A stretch of DNA of 64,000 nucleotides from Eggerthellaceae bacterium (GTDB lineage: Bacteria; Actinomycetota; Coriobacteriia; Coriobacteriales; Eggerthellaceae). The notes under the pieces are model-generated. The model ran no database searches and was not told the origin of the DNA. It saw only the letters and a program-made list of their open reading frames with translations. Numbering within the stretch: the stretch's first letter is position 1; the number at the start of each line of letters is the position of its first letter. Below, in pieces: positions 7,235 to 17,031 of this stretch. A program made the translations under genes and the position numbers. Where the stretch lies: assembly GCA_015062605.1 (NCBI GenBank), contig SUUI01000001.1, positions 186,001 to 250,000 of the forward strand, given 5' to 3'.

Positions 7235-10200
7235 CTAGGCAAAGTACGCGACACCGCCTTCGAAAATCGGCTGGAACGTATTCCCCGCAACGTTCTTATA
7301 CAACCCGTCAGCAGCACGCTCGGAGTGACCCATCTTGCCCAGAACACGGCCATCAAGGCTCGTTATGCCCTCGATTGCCCAATCCGAACCGTTGGGATTC
7401 ACATCCAAATCCATGGACGGCTGACCGTACTCGTCGACGTATTGCGTCGCTATCTGGCCCGCATAAGAGAGCTGCCGTAACAAGCCTTCCGGTGCGGTGA
7501 AACGGCCTTCGCCATGGCTGATGGCAACCGTATGGATATCGCCCACGTTGCACAAGCTCAGCCACGGAGACACCGAGCTGGCGATGCGCGTACGCACAAG
7601 GCGGCTTTGATGACGACCGATGCTGTTGAACGTCAAGGTTGGATAGTTGGGCTCCATGTCGACGATATCGCCGAAGGGAACCAAGCCGAGCTTGACCAGC
7701 GCTTGGAATCCGTTGCAGATGCCCAGCATCAGACCCTCCCGCTCATGCAGTAAATCACGCACAGCATCTGTCACCCATGGAGAACGGAAGAACGCCGTGA
7801 TCAGCTTGGCGGAACCATCGGGTTCATCGCCGCCGCTGAAGCCGCCGGGGATCATGATGATCTGGCTCTGCTTAATGGCATCGGCAAGCGCTTGCGTGCT
7901 TTCCGCAACCGCTTCAGGCGATAGGTTATTGATGACGAGCGTTGTCGGCAGTGCGCCTGCACGACGGAACGCACGCGCGGTGTCGTATTCGCAATTGGTT
8001 CCCGGGAACACGGGAATGATGACACGCGGCTTCGCGAAGTTCTCGCTGAAGACGAGCGGAGGCTGTGAATCGTATGTTTGCTGCTTGACCTCGTCGCCCG
8101 AGCCGCGATACGGGAACACGGGCTCGAGCTTGCTTTCCCATGCCTCCTGCAGCGCTGCAAGCTCGATAGCCTCACCAGCAATGGACCATTGATATGCTTC
8201 TGTCACGCTTCCCAACTCGATGACTTGCATGTTCGCAGTGCCTGTCACAGACAAAGCATCCTCGGGAAGCTCCACGATGAAGCTACCGTACGCTGGGCAG
8301 AACAGGCGCTCGGAGTCGAATGTCTCATCGAACGCGATACCAAAACCATTGCCGACGCACATCTTGAACAGCGTCTCAGCCGCACAACCGTAGCCGATCG
8401 TTGCAATGGCGCGAACCGGCGCATCCTTGCCAGCTTCTTCCGCCTCGCCAGCTGCAGCTGTAAGCTCCTCAACAACACTAATCGCATCGAGCAGACCGTC
8501 CTTGCGCGGAATCAAGCCATCGTAGAGTGGTTTCAGCGCCACGATGCGGCTTCCTGCACACTTGAATTCGGGCGACATCACGCGATGAATCGATCCGACT
8601 GCTGTGGCAAAGCTCACCAAAGTTGGCGGAACATCCAAATCCTCGAAGCTTCCGCTCATAGAATCCTTACCGCCGATGGAACCCACGCCCAAATCGACTT
8701 GTGCCATGAGCGAACCGAGCAGCGCGGCTGTAGGCTTGCCCCAGCGAGCAGGATCGGCACCGAGCTTCTCGAAGTATTCTTGGAAGGTTAGGTAAGCCTC
8801 ATGATGGTCGAAGCCAGCTGCTACAAGCTTAGCAACGCTTTCGACCACGGCGAGATACGCGCCCTGATACTGGTTCGCCGACGAAAGGTAAGGGTTGAAG
8901 CCCCAGGCCATGCCACTGCACGTGGTCGTCTCCCCATCGACGGGAAGCTTCGCGACCATCGCCATGGATGGTGTGAGCTGACGCTTGCCGCCAAAGGGCA
9001 TGAGCACAGTTGCCGCGCCGATAGTAGAGTCGAAACGCTCCGAAAGGCCTTTGTTCGAGCATACGTTCAGATCGCTGAGCACTGCTTCCAAACGCTCGGT
9101 CAGCGTATCGCCTTCCCACGAACGCTCATACGTGCCCTGCTCGCCGACCTTCACGGTCATGTGCTTCGGTGCACCATTGCTTGCGAGGAATGCACGGCTC
9201 ACATCAACGATGGTGTCACCAGCCCATTGCATCCTCACGCGCTCGTCATCGGTCACTACGGCAACGGGCGTTGCTTCGAGGTTCTCCTCATGCGCCATGG
9301 CGATGAAGGCATCGACGTCTTGCGCCGCCAAAGCGACTGCCATGCGCTCTTGGCTCTCGGAAATCGCGAGCTCGGTTCCATCAAGACCCTCGTATTTCTT
9401 GGGGACACGGTCAAGCTCGATCGAAAGACCGTTCGCAAGCTCGCCGATGGCGACCGATACGCCACCCGCACCGAAATCATTGCAGCGCTTTATCAACTTG
9501 CATGCGTCTTCGCGACGGAACAGGCGCTGCAGTTTGCGCTCGACGGGAGGATTGCCCTTCTGCACCTCTGCACCGCACGTAGCAAGGCTCGTTTTCTTAT
9601 GGGCCTTCGAGGATCCCGTCGCGCCGCCGATGCCGTCACGACCGGTACGTCCACCCAAAAGCACGACCACATCACCTGGTGCAGGTTCTTCGCGACGTAC
9701 ATGGCTCGCAGGCGTTGCGCCTACTACGGCGCCGATTTCCATGCGTTTCGCCGCATAGCCTGGATGGTACAGCTCGTTGACCTGTCCCGTAGCGAGACCG
9801 ATCTGATTGCCGTAGGATGAATAGCCCGCAGCTGCCGTCATGACCAGTTTGCGCTGCGGAAGCTTACCGGGAATCGTCTGGTCTACCGGTACGAGAGGAT
9901 CGGCAGCGCCGGTCACGCGCATCGCCTGATACACATAGCTGCGTCCCGAAAGCGGGTCGCGGATCGCACCGCCGACGCAGGTTGCCGCGCCGCCAAAGGG
10001 CTCGATCTCCGTCGGATGGTTGTGCGTCTCGTTTTTGAACAGATACAGCCAATCCTGCTCTTCGCCATCGACATCGCATGTGACCTTCACAGTGCAAGCA
10101 TTGATCTCGTCAGATTCGTCGAGGTTCTTCAAGATGCCCTTTGCCTTCAGATATTTCGCACCGATAGTGCCCATATCCATCAGGCACACGGGCTTCTCCT

Positions 10201-10975
10201 CTCGGCCGAGCTCTTTTCGTAATTCGAGATAGCGCACAAATGCAGCGCACACCTGCTCGTCCTCGATGGCGATATCCTCAAGTTCGGTGTTGAACGTGGT
10301 ATGACGACAATGATCGGACCAGTACGTATCGATCATCTTGATCTCTGTGATGGTAGGATCGCGCTTCTCTTCCGTGAAATATTCTTGGCAGAACGTGATG
10401 TCAGCTAAATCCATCGCGAGCCCGCGCGCATCGATGAACGCGGAGAGCTCCTCGCTTGTCATCTCGCGGAAGCCAACGAGGATCTCGACTTTGTCGGGAA
10501 CGACATATTCCATGGCAAGCGTCTCGGGGAGATCGAGGCTTGCCTCTCGCGCTTCGACCGGATTGATGACATACGACTTCACTGCATCCACATCCTGTGC
10601 GGAAAGCTCGCCCGAAAGCACGTACACGGTCGCGCTTCGTACCAGCGGGCGCTCACCGCACGAGATCAATTGAATGCACTCGCTTGCCGAGTCTGCACGC
10701 TGATCGAACTGGCCTGGCAGATACTCCACCGCGAAAACCGCCTCATCGGTTAACTCGGGAAGTTCGCGCATGGAAACGTCGCTTTGCGGTTCGCTGAACA
10801 CGGTATCGATGCACTGCTCGAACAGCTCACTCGAGATACCCTCGACGTCATAGCGGTTGATGAGCCTCACACCTGTAAGGCTTGCGATGCCGACGATGTC
10901 ATGCAATTCGCCAGCGAGACCCTGCGCTGCCACATCGAAGCCTGGCCTTTTCTCCACATAGATCCGCGAAACCAT
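7235..10975 (-). CDS. purL: Phosphoribosylformylglycinamidine synthase, single-chain long form
   Basis: A 1246-residue FGAM synthase, the fourth step of purine synthesis, converting FGAR, glutamine and ATP to FGAM. The N-terminal PurS-like part is followed by the catalytic domain with the ATP-site signature KNETHNHPTEIEPFGGAATCVGG. The second half has the AIR-synthase-like fold (GGKDSMSGSF). The C-terminus is a class I glutamine amidotransferase, with VIIPVFPGTNCEYD, the nucleophile Cys in LGICNGFQALVKLG, and the catalytic His region SHGEGRF. All parts found as separate PurS/PurL/PurQ elsewhere are fused here. The start MVSRIYVEKRPG is preceded by AGGGA; an earlier in-frame ATG adds 20 unlikely residues. 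Confidence 0.96.
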   Translation of the reverse strand: MVSRIYVEKRPGFDVAAQGLAGELHDIVGIASLTGVRLINRYDVEGISSELFEQCIDTVFSEPQSDVSMRELPELTDEAVFAVEYLPGQFDQRADSASECIQLISCGERPLVRSATVYVLSGELSAQDVDAVKSYVINPVEAREASLDLPETLAMEYVVPDKVEILVGFREMTSEELSAFIDARGLAMDLADITFCQEYFTEEKRDPTITEIKMIDTYWSDHCRHTTFNTELEDIAIEDEQVCAAFVRYLELRKELGREEKPVCLMDMGTIGAKYLKAKGILKNLDESDEINACTVKVTCDVDGEEQDWLYLFKNETHNHPTEIEPFGGAATCVGGAIRDPLSGRSYVYQAMRVTGAADPLVPVDQTIPGKLPQRKLVMTAAAGYSSYGNQIGLATGQVNELYHPGYAAKRMEIGAVVGATPASHVRREEPAPGDVVVLLGGRTGRDGIGGATGSSKAHKKTSLATCGAEVQKGNPPVERKLQRLFRREDACKLIKRCNDFGAGGVSVAIGELANGLSIELDRVPKKYEGLDGTELAISESQERMAVALAAQDVDAFIAMAHEENLEATPVAVVTDDERVRMQWAGDTIVDVSRAFLASNGAPKHMTVKVGEQGTYERSWEGDTLTERLEAVLSDLNVCSNKGLSERFDSTIGAATVLMPFGGKRQLTPSMAMVAKLPVDGETTTCSGMAWGFNPYLSSANQYQGAYLAVVESVAKLVAAGFDHHEAYLTFQEYFEKLGADPARWGKPTAALLGSLMAQVDLGVGSIGGKDSMSGSFEDLDVPPTLVSFATAVGSIHRVMSPEFKCAGSRIVALKPLYDGLIPRKDGLLDAISVVEELTAAAGEAEEAGKDAPVRAIATIGYGCAAETLFKMCVGNGFGIAFDETFDSERLFCPAYGSFIVELPEDALSVTGTANMQVIELGSVTEAYQWSIAGEAIELAALQEAWESKLEPVFPYRGSGDEVKQQTYDSQPPLVFSENFAKPRVIIPVFPGTNCEYDTARAFRRAGALPTTLVINNLSPEAVAESTQALADAIKQSQIIMIPGGFSGGDEPDGSAKLITAFFRSPWVTDAVRDLLHEREGLMLGICNGFQALVKLGLVPFGDIVDMEPNYPTLTFNSIGRHQSRLVRTRIASSVSPWLSLCNVGDIHTVAISHGEGRFTAPEGLLRQLSYAGQIATQYVDEYGQPSMDLDVNPNGSDWAIEGITSLDGRVLGKMGHSERAADGLYKNVAGNTFQPIFEGGVAYFA

Positions 10976-11095
10976 CGTGCACTCTTCCCTTTCGAATGTC
11001 GCTGTATGAAACGCCTCGGTCAGCGATGGACCCACGAAATCCTATCGTGCGATGCATCGCAAGCCGTAAAAAATGTCTATTCACACCCTATCACG

Positions 11096-11120
11096 AAAAG
11101 GGGCGCACCGCAGTGCGCCC
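11096..11120 (-). terminator. Intrinsic terminator for the 11167-11793 gene
   Basis: On the minus strand GGGCGCAC pairs with GTGCGCCC around four bases, followed by CTTTTCG. It sits about 45 bases beyond the stop codon of the membrane protein gene and upstream of purL. Confidence 0.75.
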
Positions 11121-11166
11121 TCGGTATCTTTCGTTGTTCGATTTGCTGGCGGGGCGGCAGTACGCC

Positions 11167-11793
11167 TTACTTCCAGAATTGCCAGCTCTTCTTGGCGGGC
11201 TCTTCTTCTACGGGAGCGATTTCCTCGCCACGGGCCACAGCCTCACGCTCCTTGGCGCGACGGGCATTCTCTTCGGCCTTCTTGGTCTTCTCGAGCCTAC
11301 GCTCGGCCTTGGTCTTCACAGCACCGATGCCATGCTCGGCCTCCCAGCGCTTGCGCTCTTTGCGCACAGGACCGAAATCGACGATCAGGGCAGCAATCAA
11401 AAAACCCCAGCCTGCGAACAGGATGGCGTAGAAGAGGGGCTCGTTCGATGTTTCGGTGAACCACGCTTGCCCAACGGCGACAATCACCATGAGCACTACC
11501 GCGATGCCGATGAGGACCCACCAGAGCTTACGCAAGTTCTTATAGCGCTCCGATGTCGGTTTCTCGTAGCGATAGCTGTTTTGCGGGTTCGATTCCTTCT
11601 TCTTTTTCTCTTCGGCCTTTGCAGCCCTCTTCTCGGCGCGCGTCTTCGGCTTACGCTCGGATTCCAACACGACCGAAGAAGCAGCTTTGCTCTTCGGTTT
11701 CAGCGATGCCGCGCTCTTGCGGTAATACGAGCTCTTGTCCTTTTCTGCCGAATCTTCGATCGGCTCAAGATCGAGTTTTTCACGAATTCCCAT
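11167..11793 (-). CDS. Conserved hypothetical membrane protein with charged ends
   Basis: The 208-residue product is not recognised as a named family. It has a very Lys/Ala/Glu-rich N-terminus (residues about 1-85, including KTRAEKRAAKAEEKKKKE). Two transmembrane helices follow (WWVLIGIAVVLMVIVAVG and FYAILFAGWGFLIAALIV), then a second Glu/Lys/Arg-rich, probably helical tail ending KKSWQFWK. Both charged regions are likely cytoplasmic. AAGGAG lies before the ATG, and its own terminator follows, so it is a single-gene unit between purL and the two-component system. Function unknown. Confidence 0.8.
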   Translation of the reverse strand: MGIREKLDLEPIEDSAEKDKSSYYRKSAASLKPKSKAASSVVLESERKPKTRAEKRAAKAEEKKKKESNPQNSYRYEKPTSERYKNLRKLWWVLIGIAVVLMVIVAVGQAWFTETSNEPLFYAILFAGWGFLIAALIVDFGPVRKERKRWEAEHGIGAVKTKAERRLEKTKKAEENARRAKEREAVARGEEIAPVEEEPAKKSWQFWK

Positions 11794-11905
11794 GTATGAT
11801 TCTCCTTATGTGCAGCGCCCGTGCGCTCTTGTATGTAATGAGTGCGTCCGAAGATTGTAGCGCAAGCGCACGACAATGTCAGCTGTGAATACGAGAATCG
11901 GAAAA

Positions 11906-13414
11906 CTATCGGCTGGCGCGTTTCCCCAGTCTCCGCTGCTGACGCGCAGCCTCACGCTGCTGCGCCAACTCGCGCTCCTTGCTGTAGAGCGGCAAATGGA
12001 TGATGAAGCGTGCACCCTCATCCTTTTTACCCTGCACTTCGACCCAACCACCGTGTCGATCGACGATCTCCTTGACCACCGAAAGACCGATTCCCAAGCC
12101 ACCGCTTTCGCGATTACGCCCAGCTTCGGCACGCCAGAAGCGAGAGAACACCATCTTGGCCTCTTCGGGTGTCAGACCGATACCGGTATCCTGTACCATG
12201 ATCGATGCCATGATCTCGCCCTTGTATACCTTGACGGTGATCATCCCGCCTTCGGGCGTATAGCGAACCGCATTCGAAATCAGGTTCGCTGTCGCCTGCC
12301 TGATCATATCGGCATCGCCGCGCACAAGCACGTCGTTTTCTGCTTCGTAGACCATCTCGAGTCCCGAATCCACTACAAATGCCTCGTGCGCACCGATGAT
12401 GCTCGAGACCAAATCGCCGACATTGACGATCTCGTTCTTCATGGGCGTCGAACGGTTCTCCAAACGCGAGAGTTTCAGAAGCGCATCGACAAGCCTGCTT
12501 AAGCGTTCGACTTCCGAATTAACGGTGGCAAGCCTCTCTTCGTCGGGCTCGAATACGCCATCGACCATGGCTTCGACGGTCGAGCGGATTGCCATGAGGG
12601 GCGTACGCAGCTCATGGGCAACGTCAGTGGTGAGACGGCGCTCGAGTTTACGGTCCTTCTCGACCGATTCGGCCATGGCATCGAAGGTCTCTCCCAACTG
12701 CGAGATCTCGTCATCGCCCTGCAAACCCGTTCGAGCAGTCAAATCACCGCTTCCAATGGCTTTTGCGGTTTGCGTCATGCGCTTGATCGGTCTCACCAGA
12801 CTGCGCGCGAACAGAAAACCGATGCCTGACGCAAGCACGATGGCCAAAACCGATGCGATGGCCATGGCTTGATAGGAATTCTCTCGGAATGCTAGGTCGG
12901 TCTGACGCAGCAGCCCATCCGAACCATACACCCAAACACGCACGAGACCGACCGATTCGCCGTTTACCATGATGTCCGCCGTCGCAACGCTGTCAGGATC
13001 TGGTGGCGCAAGGGAGCGAGCAGAGCTTCCCTGCTCCGGGTTAACGACGTTCGTGGAGTCGTAGCGAGTCGTACCCGTGCTGTCTACGACGACGATGCCG
13101 ACGCCTGGATACGTCACGCCCACGTACGCGGCAGCCGAAACCGTTTCCGTCGTCCATCCCTCTTCCTCAACGTAGCGCTCCGCGATGCGAGCAGCTGTCG
13201 AATCGGCGGTAATCTGCATATTCTCACGCGTGTATGTTTGGAAATGCTGCTCCCACACGAACGCCAGAAAGCCTGCCGCCACGAGTGCGGTCATCAATGC
13301 GATAAGCGCGAATGAGCACGTCATTCGCGTGGTATACGACAAGTTGCCCCACCACGACTTCACTTTGCCGTGCTGGCTCGACGCGGAATTGTCGGATTTC
13401 TTTCGTTTCATCAT
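11906..13414 (-). CDS. Sensor histidine kinase of an OmpR-type two-component system
   Basis: A 502-residue membrane kinase. There is one N-terminal membrane helix (residues about 31-53), an extracytoplasmic sensor region of about 120 residues, and a second helix (about 182-203). A HAMP linker (RSLVRPIKRMTQ) follows. The H-box is DVAHELRTPL with phospho-acceptor H267. The ATP-binding domain has the N-box LISNAVRYTPEGG, and G-boxes DTGIGL and GGLGIGLSVVKEIV. The sensor region is Cache/PAS-like in placement but has no motif that reveals the signal. It follows its response regulator by 58 bases on the same strand. No strong ribosome site precedes the two adjacent ATG codons. Confidence 0.93.
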   Translation of the reverse strand: MMKRKKSDNSASSQHGKVKSWWGNLSYTTRMTCSFALIALMTALVAAGFLAFVWEQHFQTYTRENMQITADSTAARIAERYVEEEGWTTETVSAAAYVGVTYPGVGIVVVDSTGTTRYDSTNVVNPEQGSSARSLAPPDPDSVATADIMVNGESVGLVRVWVYGSDGLLRQTDLAFRENSYQAMAIASVLAIVLASGIGFLFARSLVRPIKRMTQTAKAIGSGDLTARTGLQGDDEISQLGETFDAMAESVEKDRKLERRLTTDVAHELRTPLMAIRSTVEAMVDGVFEPDEERLATVNSEVERLSRLVDALLKLSRLENRSTPMKNEIVNVGDLVSSIIGAHEAFVVDSGLEMVYEAENDVLVRGDADMIRQATANLISNAVRYTPEGGMITVKVYKGEIMASIMVQDTGIGLTPEEAKMVFSRFWRAEAGRNRESGGLGIGLSVVKEIVDRHGGWVEVQGKKDEGARFIIHLPLYSKERELAQQREAARQQRRLGKRASR

Positions 13415-13472
13415 GTGCGAAGGCTTACGCTTATCCAGCGGCGTTTTTCAGGTCACCCGCACGTAATGGATG

Positions 13473-14180
13473 CTAGGCGGTTTTCGAGGGATCCTCGAAA
13501 CGATAGCCTACACCATGGACCGTATGCAACCAACGAGGATTACGCGGATTGTCACCAATTTTCGCGCGCAGGTTCTTCACGTGAGAGTCGATTGTGCGCT
13601 CGTATCCTTCGAAATCGTACCCGAGCACCTTTTCGACCAACTCCATACGGGAATAAACACGTCCGGGATAACGCGAAAGCGTGGTCAACAGCTTGAACTC
13701 GCTTGCAGTCAAATCGACTTCCTTGCCGCTCACCATGACCTTATGACCAGAAACATCGATGGTCAGCTCACCGAATTCGAGAACCTCGCGCTGAGGCTCC
13801 GAATCGGCGTGCACGCGACGGAGCAGCGCACGGACACGCGCGACGAGCTCACGAGGGCTGAATGGTTTGATCAGATAGTCGTCTGCACCAAGCTCAAGGC
13901 CGATGATGCGATCTTCCACTTCGCCCTTCGCAGTCAGCATGATTATCGGAACATCGGAATTATCGCGGATAGCACGGCAAACGCGCTCGCCTGGAACGCG
14001 TGGGAGCATCAAATCGAGAATCACCAAATCGAAATGATGCTTGCCGAACTCCTCGAGTGCTTCCTGGCCATCGCCCACACCGGTGACCCAATAGTTCTCG
14101 CGCTCAAGATAGGCTGCAACCGCATCGCGGATGGCTTTCTCGTCTTCGACCAACAGAATCCTGCGTGTTTCGTTGCTCAT
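13473..14180 (-). CDS. OmpR/PhoB-family response regulator
   Basis: A 235-residue transcriptional regulator. The receiver domain has the acidic pair in LVEDE, phospho-acceptor D56 (VILDLMLP), Thr in MLTAKG and Lys in IKPFSPRELVARV. The C-terminal winged helix has the usual ASEFKLLTTLSRYPGRVYSR and DSHVKNLRAKIGDNPRNPRWLHTVHGVGYRF. The start MSNETRRILL is supported by AAGGAG. It leads the kinase gene and is divergent, by just over 100 bases, from the operon for an exported protein and two redox proteins. That operon is a natural candidate target, though no operator was identified. Confidence 0.95.
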   Translation of the reverse strand: MSNETRRILLVEDEKAIRDAVAAYLERENYWVTGVGDGQEALEEFGKHHFDLVILDLMLPRVPGERVCRAIRDNSDVPIIMLTAKGEVEDRIIGLELGADDYLIKPFSPRELVARVRALLRRVHADSEPQREVLEFGELTIDVSGHKVMVSGKEVDLTASEFKLLTTLSRYPGRVYSRMELVEKVLGYDFEGYERTIDSHVKNLRAKIGDNPRNPRWLHTVHGVGYRFEDPSKTA

Positions 14181-14304
14181 GTGCTTCTCCTTACCATTAC
14201 CCATAAATGCAAAGTATCTTGCTTTGGGACCGTATTCTGCGTTTATTGTATCAAATCAAAGTGCTCGCCCTTTTTTTGCACCTGAAATGACACAATATTC
14301 CCCT

Positions 14305-15762
14305 ATGGCATCGAAAAAAAGCGAACATACCAGCTTCATATCAGGTAGAAAGCATCGCACCGCGCGCCTGCGCGCAGCCGTCAAAGCGCAAGAGAGCACG
14401 CTCGATCAAGTCGCCGTTAGCGTTCCAACGAAACTGGGCGACGTAGTGCTGACGAGACGTCATCTGCTTATCGGCGCCGCTGGTGTCGTGGCTGTCGCAG
14501 GCATTGGTGTTGGAAGCTCGGTTATCTCCAAGCAATTCGGCGATGAAGCCAGCCTCGACATCTTATCCGTTCCCAACGCATCGGTAACCTCCATGGCCGA
14601 CTTCGAACAGGTCGATGCCGAAGAATACATGTATTTAGATGCCGAGTATGAACTCCCCTACGGAACGCTTTTGTGGGCAAACGGATCAATGGCCGCATGT
14701 CTGATCCCCGGTGATTCCGGCAGTCCCTTAAACCGGCTTGGCGTCCTGTTCCTTTCGTCCGGCTACTGCCCTGTCGTGCTCAACCAAGCGGTTGGGTCCT
14801 CCGACGGATTCGAGATCTTCGATGCGCGCGGAAGTGAAAACGGTCTCATCTGGACCGAGGCCAATATCATGGAGGGAACATGGCGCGTATACGCTGCCGC
14901 TTTAGATGATGACGTGCTTGGCGAACCTGTTCTACTCGAAGAGGGAGACCGCGAATGGGAGACTCCGACGCTTGCCGCGGTAGGCCGCTATGTCTATTGG
15001 CAGTTGTTGCCGAGCCTGTCGGGAACGCACACCGCAGAGCAGTCGTTGCTCAAAAAGGCTCAAATCGGCACGACGGTCTCTTCGGTCGTTTATCAATCGA
15101 CGGGTCGTATGGCTACCCCCCCGACCACGACTGCTGAAAGCGTCATCATCTCGCCGCGCGCCAATGCAGAGGGCATGTATTACCAACTTACGAACCTGCG
15201 GGCGAAGGACGATGCCGTCATCGACACCATGGTCCTCCCCCAATCGATGAGGCCTCTGGAAATCGGGTACGGTACGAATGGCTTCAATTTCTCATTCGAC
15301 GCTATCTATAACTATGGAGACGGCATCTCGAATCTCGGAACATACACACCACTTGAAAAGCGCGTACTCAAGGAACCCGCTATCGAAGAGCCTTCCAATC
15401 AGCAAGAATCGTCATCGCGCTCAATCGAGGAAACGACTGCATCGCCACTGACTTCCAAAGAGTTCACTCCGAAATCCTACAGCGACTCCCCGTGGTTCGC
15501 TCTGAACCGTACTCCGAGCGCGCCAGCCTGCTGGTGCGGGAATCTGTTCATGATCAAATCGACGCACGTCGTATGCGGCGTCAATATGGAGAACAAGCAG
15601 TATTTCACGCTCGACACGCACAGCGGATCGCCCGACTACGGCGATTACCTGGCAACCACGGGCATAAGCGATTACATCGTCACCTACACGAACATCGACG
15701 ATAGCCCCATCGACGGCGACCGTATGTATTGCACGCTCGTCAAGGTCTATGCGTCCTATTAA
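14305..15762 (+). CDS. Tat-exported hypothetical protein, possible beta-propeller
   Basis: The 485-residue product starts with a long polar N-region and then a twin-arginine signal, LTRRHLLIGAAGVVAVAGIG (RR at about residues 52-53), indicating folded export. The mature part has repeated strand-like stretches (GTLLWANGSMAACLI, WRVYAAALDDDV, YVYWQLLP, GMYYQLTNL) and aromatic/Gly/Asp turns, like WD40 or TolB-type propellers, though no clean repeat was proven. A Ser/Glu-rich linker is near residue 360-390. No cofactor motif is visible. The start is uncertain: ATG at 14287 and 14305 both lack a clear ribosome site, and a GTG just before the twin arginine is another option. It heads an operon with the next two redox genes. 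Confidence 0.72.
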   Translation: MASKKSEHTSFISGRKHRTARLRAAVKAQESTLDQVAVSVPTKLGDVVLTRRHLLIGAAGVVAVAGIGVGSSVISKQFGDEASLDILSVPNASVTSMADFEQVDAEEYMYLDAEYELPYGTLLWANGSMAACLIPGDSGSPLNRLGVLFLSSGYCPVVLNQAVGSSDGFEIFDARGSENGLIWTEANIMEGTWRVYAAALDDDVLGEPVLLEEGDREWETPTLAAVGRYVYWQLLPSLSGTHTAEQSLLKKAQIGTTVSSVVYQSTGRMATPPTTTAESVIISPRANAEGMYYQLTNLRAKDDAVIDTMVLPQSMRPLEIGYGTNGFNFSFDAIYNYGDGISNLGTYTPLEKRVLKEPAIEEPSNQQESSSRSIEETTASPLTSKEFTPKSYSDSPWFALNRTPSAPACWCGNLFMIKSTHVVCGVNMENKQYFTLDTHSGSPDYGDYLATTGISDYIVTYTNIDDSPIDGDRMYCTLVKVYASY

Positions 15763-15786
15763 GCAAACCCCGAAAGGAACAACGTC

Positions 15787-17019
15787 ATGAGTTTGCTCGA
15801 ACGTTCATCGGCATACTGGAAATTCGCGGGACAATGCGCCCAGTGCGGCTCATGCACGAAAGCGTGTTCCTCGCTAACGAATAACGACGTGACCCTCGGG
15901 CAGATCGCACAGATGATGCTCGCCGCCGAACGCGCCTCGTCGACCAAAGAGGAGCTAGCTGCCGCCATCTGCTCAAACGAACGCCTTGTCAAAGCTGTTC
16001 GCGGCTGTTTCTTCTGCACTACCTGCAAGAACACCTGCTTCGCGCACAACGATGTATGCGATTTGATTTACAGCGCACGTGCCGATTTCCAGAACCTCGG
16101 TCTCATTGAGCCTGATTCCTGGATTGGCGTGCAAGTCGACAAGGAATGGGATACGTTCACCGCATATCGCGCCATTTACGGCATCGGCTATCCCGACCAA
16201 ATACGGCACGTCCTGACAACCACGCACGAGCCTGAATCCGATTGCGATATCGCGTTTTTCCCTGGATGTGCACTTACAGCATACGGGTCTGAGCTAACCG
16301 TTGAGATCTTCGATGCTATCCAGGAACTAGGTGGCAAAACGACGCTTATAGACCACTGCTGCGGGTCACCGCTCAAAAGCAACGGTTTCTACGACCGTGC
16401 AATCGCGTTGTGTGATTTGATTGCCGAAGAAATCACTTTCTCAGGCGCCAAGCAGCTTGTGTGCGTATGTCCCGGTTGTGCAAACGCTATGCGCACCACT
16501 TTCAAACGAAACGGCATAACCGATGTCGAGATCATAAGCCTGCCGAAATTCCTCAACGATCACGGCTTTGAACCGAAACGAGAACTGCCCGATGGCAAGA
16601 TCTTCCTTTCGAAAGCATGCCAGGATCGTGATGGCAGCTATCTTGAGGAAACGAGCAAGCTGCTCGGCATCGATATGGACGAAGCTGCAATCTATCATGG
16701 TTGCTGCGGAGCAGGCGGCGCGGTGAGCTCCTATGACCCCGAACGACAGCAAAAGCGTACCGAAAAGAAGCTTTCGTTCGCGACTGACGATTCGACTGTC
16801 GTCTCGATGTGCCCCACGTGCACCTATACATATGGTAGCTATCTGCTCGAAGAGCCTCGACCCATCAATAACAAGCACTATGCGGAGCTGCTCTTCGAGA
16901 ATCAGTTCGACTGGAAAACCGTTAAAGACCAAGTGGATGGCATGTGGACGGGCGAATATGCTGTTTGGCTCGCGATGACGTTCCGCTATGCGCCTGAGAT
17001 GAAGCAAGCATCGAAATAG
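15787..17019 (+). CDS. HdrB/GlpC-like Fe-S protein with CCG domains
   Basis: A 410-residue cytoplasmic electron-transfer protein. Two complete [4Fe-4S] motifs (CxxCxxCxxxC) lie at C17-C27 (CAQCGSCTKAC) and C74-C84 (CFFCTTCKNTC). They are followed by two CCG cysteine-rich domains, visible as PGCALTAYG with DHCCGSPLKSNG, and later GCCGAGGAVSSYDPE. This build is shared by GlpC, LutA/LldE-type and heterodisulfide-reductase HdrB/D proteins, which shuttle electrons or bind unusual Fe-S clusters. Spacing is 24 bases after the Tat protein and 12 before the FAD protein, so the three are almost certainly cotranscribed. The electron donor and acceptor are unknown. Confidence 0.88.
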   Translation: MSLLERSSAYWKFAGQCAQCGSCTKACSSLTNNDVTLGQIAQMMLAAERASSTKEELAAAICSNERLVKAVRGCFFCTTCKNTCFAHNDVCDLIYSARADFQNLGLIEPDSWIGVQVDKEWDTFTAYRAIYGIGYPDQIRHVLTTTHEPESDCDIAFFPGCALTAYGSELTVEIFDAIQELGGKTTLIDHCCGSPLKSNGFYDRAIALCDLIAEEITFSGAKQLVCVCPGCANAMRTTFKRNGITDVEIISLPKFLNDHGFEPKRELPDGKIFLSKACQDRDGSYLEETSKLLGIDMDEAAIYHGCCGAGGAVSSYDPERQQKRTEKKLSFATDDSTVVSMCPTCTYTYGSYLLEEPRPINNKHYAELLFENQFDWKTVKDQVDGMWTGEYAVWLAMTFRYAPEMKQASK

Positions 17020-17031
17020 CGGAAAGGTTAG

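Noticed and set aside
8801-9820. 339-residue plus-strand open frame opposite purL
   Set aside because: Complementary to the catalytic part of purL, no motif, no upstream signals.
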